Of a stretch of 34,720 bases of DNA, positions 33,737 through 34,720 are shown one piece after another. Each line of letters opens with the position of its first letter. Position 1 is the stretch's first letter. The stretch spans positions 1 to 34,720 of the forward strand of contig NZ_JAUXXP010000085.1 in NCBI RefSeq assembly GCF_030684895.1, in the 5' to 3' direction. The position numbers and the translations under genes were made by a program. This stretch comes from Pseudomonas sp. Lineage in GTDB: Bacteria; Pseudomonadota; Gammaproteobacteria; Pseudomonadales; Pseudomonadaceae. Under the pieces are notes generated by a model, which saw nothing but the letters and a program-made list of their open reading frames with translations, did no database searches and had not been told where the DNA came from.

Positions 33737-34639
33737 TCAGGCGTTGGCCAGTTTGGCCCGCGCCACCCGCGAGCCATTGGGTTTATCCAGTACTGTGCAA
33801 ATCCGCTGGCCGGCGGCGATCAAGCGGCCCATATCAATACCGGTTTCGATGCCCAGACCCTCAAGCAGGTACAGCACATCTTCACTGGCGACATTGCCGG
33901 TGGCGCCCTTGGCGTAAGGGCAACCACCCAGCCCCGCGACTGAACTGTCGAATACGCTGATGCCTTCCAAGAGGCTGGCGTAGATATTGGCCAAAGCTTG
34001 GCCGTAGGTATCGTGGAAATGCCCGGCCAACAGATTACGTGGCACCTCGCGGCCGACCACGTTGAACAGGTGACGGGTTGCCCCAGCGGTGCCGGCCCCG
34101 ATGGTGTCGCCTAGGGAAACCTCATAGCAGCCCATGGCATATAGCTCACGGGCCACGCTGGCGACTTGCTCGGGTGGCACGCTGCCGTCATACGGGCAGC
34201 CCAACACGCAGGACACATAACCGCGCACGCGAATGCCATGCTGCTTGGCGGCGTCCATTACCGGGACAAAACGCTCAAGGCTTTCGCTGATCGAGCAGTT
34301 GATATTTTTCTGCGAGAAGGCTTCCGAAGCCGCAGCAAATACCGCCACTTCCTTGACTCCTGCTTCTAGAGCGCCCTCAAAACCTTTCAGGTTGGGTGCC
34401 AGCGCGGCGTAGACGATGCCTGGCAACTGCTGAATCTGCGCAAACACCTCGGCGCTGCCCGCCATCTGCGGCACCCACTTGGGCGAAACGAAGCTGCCCA
34501 CCTCGATATAGCCCAGGCCTGCGGCAGACAGGTCATCGACCAGGCGCACCTTGTCGGCCACGCTGATCGGCTGTTTCTCATTCTGCAAACCGTCGCGCGG
34601 GCCGACTTCGACCAGGCGCACTTGTTTGGGTAGGTTCAT
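33737..34639 (-). CDS. liuE: Hydroxymethylglutaryl-CoA lyase
   Basis: 300 residues (P. aeruginosa LiuE about 300). Cleaves HMG-CoA to acetoacetate and acetyl-CoA, the last step of leucine/isovalerate degradation. TIM-barrel lyase with R15/D16 in GPRDGLQNE at the N-terminus, metal-binding H207 and H209 in GHFHDTYG, and the catalytic C240 in GLGGCPYAKGATGNVASED, the HMGL signature. The end is AKLANA. The ATG at 34639 has GAGG about 6 bases upstream. In P. aeruginosa this gene is part of the liu cluster; here the rest, if present, lies beyond the right edge. aacS follows, using the acetoacetate produced. mvaB is an alternative symbol. Confidence 0.95.
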   Translation of the reverse strand: MNLPKQVRLVEVGPRDGLQNEKQPISVADKVRLVDDLSAAGLGYIEVGSFVSPKWVPQMAGSAEVFAQIQQLPGIVYAALAPNLKGFEGALEAGVKEVAVFAAASEAFSQKNINCSISESLERFVPVMDAAKQHGIRVRGYVSCVLGCPYDGSVPPEQVASVARELYAMGCYEVSLGDTIGAGTAGATRHLFNVVGREVPRNLLAGHFHDTYGQALANIYASLLEGISVFDSSVAGLGGCPYAKGATGNVASEDVLYLLEGLGIETGIDMGRLIAAGQRICTVLDKPNGSRVARAKLANA

Positions 34640-34692
34640 CGTTGCCTCGTTGTTTATTTCGATGGGGCGCGCGCTTAGGTGAATTACTGCGT

Positions 34693-34720
34693 TGTAGGAG
34701 GCGCTTTAGCGGCGAGCTTT
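34693..34720. repeat. Partial REP element cut by the window edge
   Basis: TTGTAGGAGGCGCTTTAGCG at about 34692-34711, followed by GCGAGC, resembles the common Pseudomonas REP beginning 'TGTAGGAGCGGCTTTAGCCGCGAGC'. Only the start is in the window. Confidence 0.6.

Overview
The window looks like chromosomal DNA of a Pseudomonas that is not P. aeruginosa. It is GC-rich and densely coded. Protein similarity recalled from memory, and a gene order resembling the P. aeruginosa PA1814-PA1838 stretch (methyltransferase, rnhA, dnaQ, ldcA, enoyl-CoA hydratase, fimL, nudC, SDR, phosphotransferase, SCP2, histidine phosphatase, sohB, quinone reductase, DUF934, cysI), support this. That comparison rests on knowledge of the families, not on a search. 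No rRNA, tRNA, CRISPR array, prophage or insertion sequence was seen.

Layout. 1-1.7 kb: end of a methyltransferase gene, then overlapping rnhA and dnaQ closed by a strong terminator. 1.8-4.1 kb: lysine decarboxylase ldcA, without the antiporter gene that follows it in P. aeruginosa. 4.3-7.7 kb: a dienoyl-CoA isomerase-like crotonase, the twitching/cAMP regulator fimL, and nudC. 7.6-9.2 kb: a TSUP transporter on the minus strand and an unknown two-helix membrane protein on the plus strand. 9.2-12.5 kb (minus strand): an SDR with an APH-like (LvaA/ACAD10-like) kinase, a palindrome-rich spacer, then an SCP2 protein with an atypical histidine phosphatase. 12.75-14.8 kb: sohB and an AcuI-type reductase. 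14.8-17.0 kb (minus strand): cysI and a DUF934 gene for sulfite reduction. 17.2 kb: a 37-residue membrane microprotein. 17.4-19.7 kb (minus strand): a sCache chemoreceptor with an unknown partner gene.

From 20 kb the recalled P. aeruginosa order breaks. 20-25.2 kb: uppP, an epoxide-hydrolase-like enzyme, a LysR regulator divergent from azoR, and ybiT (ABC-F). 25.4-26.9 kb: a HipB/HipA toxin-antitoxin pair with a candidate operator. 27-29.3 kb (minus strand): a secreted neutral sphingomyelinase, a YjbR protein and ppiC. 29.4-30.6 kb: a PilU-like retraction ATPase with an Ala/Pro-rich tail, unlinked to pilT. 30.7-34.6 kb (minus strand): an orphan periplasmic solute-binding protein, acetoacetyl-CoA synthetase and HMG-CoA lyase (liuE). 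The last two act in sequence at the end of leucine catabolism and are separated by a REP-like palindrome.

Most of the window is conserved housekeeping and accessory metabolism. The places most worth a second look are the kinase/SDR/SCP2/phosphatase neighbourhood, the chemoreceptor with its unknown partner, the extra PilU-like ATPase, the HipBA operator, the microprotein, and the multi-hairpin spacer at 11.15-11.40 kb.
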